A stretch of 64,000 bases of DNA, taken from NCBI RefSeq assembly GCF_030690045.1, contig NZ_JAUYHK010000016.1:620001-684000 (forward strand), given 5' to 3'. Within the stretch, counting starts at the first letter, position 1; each line of letters starts with the position of its first letter. The notes under the pieces were generated by a model. The model did no database searches and was not told the origin of the DNA. It saw only the letters and a program-made list of their open reading frames with translations. A program made the translations under genes and the position numbers. Origin of the DNA: Thalassospira sp. Its GTDB lineage: Bacteria > Pseudomonadota > Alphaproteobacteria > Rhodospirillales > Thalassospiraceae. Below are positions 61,283 to 64,000 of this stretch, in pieces.

Positions 61283-62281
61283 TCAGGAACCGGTCGCCTT
61301 GTGCGCCGGGGGATGGTCATGATCATGATGGTCATGGCTGTGATCGTGGTGATCATGGGAATGCCCGTGACCATGCCCATGAGAATGCCCATGCCCGCCA
61401 TCGGTGCCAATCCCCATCACATGATGATGATGGCCGACTTGCGGGGTGGCAACATCGTCTTCATAGCCGATGATCTGTTCACGATATTTGCAAAGCTGAC
61501 AGTTCATATTGTTATCGCCGCTGTCGATTTCGGCCAGACGTTCGGCAAAACTTTCCAGAACCAGCGGATGATCGGAAAGATAGCTGGCCTTGATAAACTC
61601 GACATCGGGAAATTCGCCTGCAACTTCGTCGGCATGATCGTAAATGCGGTCAATCAGAATGCCGACAAACAGGAAATAGGGGAAAACAACAACCCGCTTG
61701 TATCCCAGCTTCATCGCCTCGCGCAGACCGGCATTGACGCGCGGATGGGCCACTCCGGAATAGCTGATTTCAACCCGCGCAAAACCCATGCCTTCCTGAA
61801 GCATCCGCGCCACTTTATATACATTGGCATTGGCATCCGGGTCATTGGTGCCGCGCCCGACCACCATCAGCAGGGTTTCCTTGCGGCTGATGCTGTCATC
61901 GGCACCGGCAAGGGCTTCCTCGATGCGGTCTGCCGATGCCTTGAGCAATTTCGGATCAATCGCCAGATCGCGGCCATATTTGACCTCGATATCCGGGTTG
62001 GCATGGGCGAAATTATTGACCTCGCTCGGCAGGTCGTTTTTGACGTGACCGGCGGCAAACAACATCCCCGGCAGGGCATGAATTTTTTTGTGGCCGCGTG
62101 CTTTCAGCTTTTCAAAACCGTCGCGCAGGATCGGATGGGCAAATTCCAGAAAACCGCTTTCGACATCGTATCCGGCCAGATGGGTCTGTTTCATCTTTTC
62201 AACCATGGCGTTGAACTGTGAAACCGCGCGTTCATCGCGCGAACCGTGACCGCAAATCATCACCGCGCCTTTGTAAGACAT
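61283..62281 (-). CDS. cbiX: sirohydrochlorin cobaltochelatase CbiX, long form with MxCxxC and His-rich tail
   Basis: This 332-residue chelatase inserts Co(II) into sirohydrochlorin or a related precursor. It has two CbiX half-domains (about 5-125 and 130-250), with CGHGSRDERAV in the first. MNCQLC, an MxCxxC motif, is at about 259-264. The C-terminal 50 residues are mostly His, Asp and Gly (HSHGHGHGHSHDHHDHSHD). The long CbiX of Bacillus megaterium has an MxCxxC-bound 4Fe-4S cluster and a His-rich stretch, so the layout is known, though the tail here is at the extreme C-terminus. I chose ATG 62281; the open frame extends upstream but lacks family similarity. Confidence 0.88.
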   Translation of the reverse strand: MSYKGAVMICGHGSRDERAVSQFNAMVEKMKQTHLAGYDVESGFLEFAHPILRDGFEKLKARGHKKIHALPGMLFAAGHVKNDLPSEVNNFAHANPDIEVKYGRDLAIDPKLLKASADRIEEALAGADDSISRKETLLMVVGRGTNDPDANANVYKVARMLQEGMGFARVEISYSGVAHPRVNAGLREAMKLGYKRVVVFPYFLFVGILIDRIYDHADEVAGEFPDVEFIKASYLSDHPLVLESFAERLAEIDSGDNNMNCQLCKYREQIIGYEDDVATPQVGHHHHVMGIGTDGGHGHSHGHGHGHSHDHHDHSHDHHDHDHPPAHKATGS

Positions 62282-62319
62282 AAAAGGCTGCTCCTTTTTC
62301 TCTCTCTTTGATGGTGCAA

Positions 62320-62342
62320 ACAGGCAAACCCGATCCGCCTGT
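62320..62342. repeat. inverted repeat between cbiX and cobD
   Basis: ACAGGC (62320-62325) and GCCTGT (62337-62342) are perfect complements with 11 bases between. The gap between the divergent cbiX and cobD genes is 239 bases, and I see no cobalamin-riboswitch core in it. The repeat may be a small operator. Confidence 0.3.
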
Positions 62343-62520
62343 GCCCCCGATGCCATCCCCGTTTTCCCCGATTGGTCCCCGGAATGCAAGCGAACCCTTA
62401 TGAAGCTTGGGCATAAATTATGACGGATTTGCAAAACCGGCTTTGATTTCGGGGTGTTGCCGCTGTTTGGGCGCTGCAATCGCTGTTGACCTTGCCGGTA
62501 ACGCGCCGCATCTTGCGGCA

Positions 62521-63543
62521 ATGGAAAACAGTCTGACCCTTTTTATGCTCTCTGAACCGGCCTTTGGCGCGACGCTTGCCACCATCATTGTGGCGGCCCT
62601 GTTGCTTGATGCGCTGTTTGGCGACTTTCCGGTGCTGTTCAGGTTGGTGCCACATCCGGTGGTGATGATCGGCAATCTGATTGCGGCGCTGGAAAAACGT
62701 CTGAACAAACCGGAAAAATCAAACCGCGAACGGTTCTGGCGCGGCGTGATTCTGGTTGTGCTGGTGCTGCTGGCGGCGGGAATGGCCGGGCTGGCGGTTA
62801 AAATCATGTCGCATCTGGGGGCCATCGGGGTGTTGCTTGAAATCCTGCTGGTCGCGGTTCTGGTCGCGCAACGCGGGCTTTATGATCATGTGATGGCCGT
62901 GGCGACTGGCCTGCGCGATGGCGGCATAGCCGGTGGCAGGCGGGCGGTATCGATGATTGTCGGGCGCGATCCGCGTTCGCTTGATCAGGCTGGTGTGGCA
63001 CGGGCGGCGATTGAAAGCTGTTCGGAAAATTTCTCGGACGGGGTGGTCGCCCCCCTGTTCTGGTATGTGGTGCTCGGCCCGGTCGGGATCTGCCTTTACA
63101 AGGCGATCAACACGATGGATTCCATGATCGGCCATCGCAATGCCCGTTATCTGTATTTCGGGCGCTGTGCCGCCCGCCTGGATGATGTTGCCAATCTGAT
63201 TCCGGCCCGTCTGGCCGGATTGCTGATTTGTCTGGCGGCCACACTGCGGGGCGGGGCGGCGGCGGGCAAGGGGGCCTGGCGCATTATGTGGCGCGATGCC
63301 GGCAAACACAAATCCCCCAATGCCGGATGGCAGGAAGCCGCAATGGCCGGTGCCCTTGGCCTTTCACTGGCCGGGCCGCGTTATTATGGGGACGAGTTGG
63401 TCAATGACCCCTATATCGGCGATGGCCGTTCGGCGGCAACCCACAGCGACATTTTCCGCTGCTTGCGGATTTACAGGGTCGCCTGTGTGCTCAATGGCGC
63501 ATGGGCGGTGGCGTTGGGGATTGTGCTGATGATTTGGGCTTAA
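62521..63543 (+). CDS. cobD: adenosylcobinamide-phosphate synthase (CbiB/CobD)
   Basis: This 340-residue inner-membrane protein attaches aminopropanol phosphate to adenosylcobyric acid. It has about five hydrophobic segments. The family blocks are [21 protein letters not shown] near the N-terminus, [22 protein letters not shown] and [16 protein letters not shown] in the centre. I chose ATG 62521; upstream codons lack family character. It is divergent from cbiX and convergent with the hldE fragment, with stops overlapping by four bases. Confidence 0.92.
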   Translation: MENSLTLFMLSEPAFGATLATIIVAALLLDALFGDFPVLFRLVPHPVVMIGNLIAALEKRLNKPEKSNRERFWRGVILVVLVLLAAGMAGLAVKIMSHLGAIGVLLEILLVAVLVAQRGLYDHVMAVATGLRDGGIAGGRRAVSMIVGRDPRSLDQAGVARAAIESCSENFSDGVVAPLFWYVVLGPVGICLYKAINTMDSMIGHRNARYLYFGRCAARLDDVANLIPARLAGLLICLAATLRGGAAAGKGAWRIMWRDAGKHKSPNAGWQEAAMAGALGLSLAGPRYYGDELVNDPYIGDGRSAATHSDIFRCLRIYRVACVLNGAWAVALGIVLMIWA

Positions 63544-64000
63544 GGTTTTTTATGCATCCGGGCAATGGTCGATGTGGTTGAAAACCCGTCGGCCAGTTGC
63601 GCCAGAACCACCTTGCCGCCATAGGCCTGCACAATATCGGCCCCCACCACCTTGTCGATGGTGTAATCCGCGCCCTTGACCAGAATGTCGGGTTTCAAGG
63701 CCTCGATCACCTTAAGCGGCGTATCGTCCCCGAAAATCACCACACCGCTGACGGTTTCAAGCGATCCCAGAACGGCGGCCCGTGCGGCTTCGGATTGCAC
63801 CGGGCGGCTTTCACCTTTCAGCCGTTTGACCGAGGCATCGGAATTCAGCCCGACCACCAGCCGGTCACAATTGGACCGTGCCTGTTGCAACAGGCTGAGA
63901 TGGCCCGGATGCAGCAAATCAAAACAGCCATTGGTAAAGCCGACCTTGTATCCCTTGCGCCGCCAGCGCTCCACCCGGTCCACCATACGGTCCACCGGCA
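63540..64000 (-). CDS. hldE: D-glycero-beta-D-manno-heptose 1-phosphate adenylyltransferase domain (3' part of HldE/RfaE), cut by window edge
   Basis: About 150 residues show the nucleotidyltransferase signature [21 protein letters not shown] and the ISTSSTIAR-like end ([11 protein letters not shown]). This domain activates heptose-1-phosphate to ADP-heptose for lipopolysaccharide core. The reading frame remains open to the window edge (a GTG at 63995 is preceded by a proline codon and no stop), and bifunctional HldE normally has a sugar kinase domain before it. I infer a truncated view of hldE; a stand-alone hldC-type gene starting just outside is also possible. Confidence 0.8.
   Translation of the reverse strand, partial: PVDRMVDRVERWRRKGYKVGFTNGCFDLLHPGHLSLLQQARSNCDRLVVGLNSDASVKRLKGESRPVQSEAARAAVLGSLETVSGVVIFGDDTPLKVIEALKPDILVKGADYTIDKVVGADIVQAYGGKVVLAQLADGFSTTSTIARMHKKP

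Noticed and set aside
61296-61440. Short repeated units resembling a CRISPR or tandem-repeat array
   Set aside because: The repetition comes from His/Asp/Gly codons in the CbiX tail; no unique spacers or fixed unit length.
62282-62520. Possible cobalamin riboswitch between cbiX and cobD
   Set aside because: On the minus strand I looked for the conserved B12-box and the GCxACUGU core. GGGGAAAACGGGG is only superficially similar and the rest does not fit. A covariance-model search would settle it.
1-64000. tRNA, rRNA, insertion sequence, prophage or attachment site
   Set aside because: Gene gaps are short and filled by promoters and terminators. I saw no cloverleaf, transposase, integrase or long terminal inverted repeats.

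Overview
The window looks like chromosomal DNA of a free-living alphaproteobacterium. Rhodospirillales fits best and Thalassospira is my guess. The evidence is gene order (lnt-xre-metK-trmB, miaB-phoH-ybeY-corC, rimP-nusA-ylxR-infB-rbfA-truB-rpsO-pnp), an Irr iron regulator, a BioR-type biotin regulator and moderate-to-high GC. Genus is inference. I see no rRNA, tRNA, CRISPR array, phage or insertion sequence, and no gene-free stretch longer than 300 bases.

Layout. 1-11.0 kb holds housekeeping genes: fur, a likely ornithine-lipid acyltransferase pair, miaB, phoH, ybeY, corC, lnt, an XRE regulator, metK and trmB. 11.0-20.3 kb is a heme-acquisition island: ECF sigma factor, FecR-type anti-sigma, STN-domain TonB receptor, a HasA hemophore carrying an unusual C-terminal RTX module, a HasD/HasE type I exporter and a heme oxygenase. 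Fur-box-like sites precede the sigma gene and hasA. 20.4-29.9 kb is the rimP-nusA-infB-rpsO-pnp translation/RNA block, with two notable leader structures. 30.0-36.6 kb carries a flavin oxidoreductase, irr behind an exact FNR/FixK-type half-site pair, a short rubrerythrin, a cupin, a serine hydrolase, an AraC regulator and a TTC38-like TPR protein.

36.7-45.5 kb is a second iron-linked region. A FecBCD-type ABC importer is transcribed divergently from a methyltransferase. Downstream of the methyltransferase lie two Dpp/Nik-type permeases, a binding protein and a tandem pair of unrecognised glutamine-amidotransferase-fold-like proteins. This importer has no ATPase gene in the window, and it is the best candidate here for an undescribed system. 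45.5-50 kb holds an acyltransferase-hydrolase fusion, an MFS transporter and a CHAP lipoprotein.

50.0-52.5 kb is the biotin locus bioB-bioY with bioR and three BioR boxes. 52.5-56.5 kb is a four-gene operon of circularly permuted ATP-grasp, alpha-E, transglutaminase-like protein and Anbu proteasome-like peptidase. 56.6-63.5 kb is cobalamin biosynthesis (cobM, cbiG-cobJ fusion, cobI, cobL, cbiX, cobD), followed by the edge-truncated heptose adenylyltransferase domain of hldE.

The iron theme recurs: Fur, Irr, heme uptake and degradation, a FecBCD importer, and an ABC system with a Fur-like site. Operator and hairpin calls were made by eye against consensus and were not computed.
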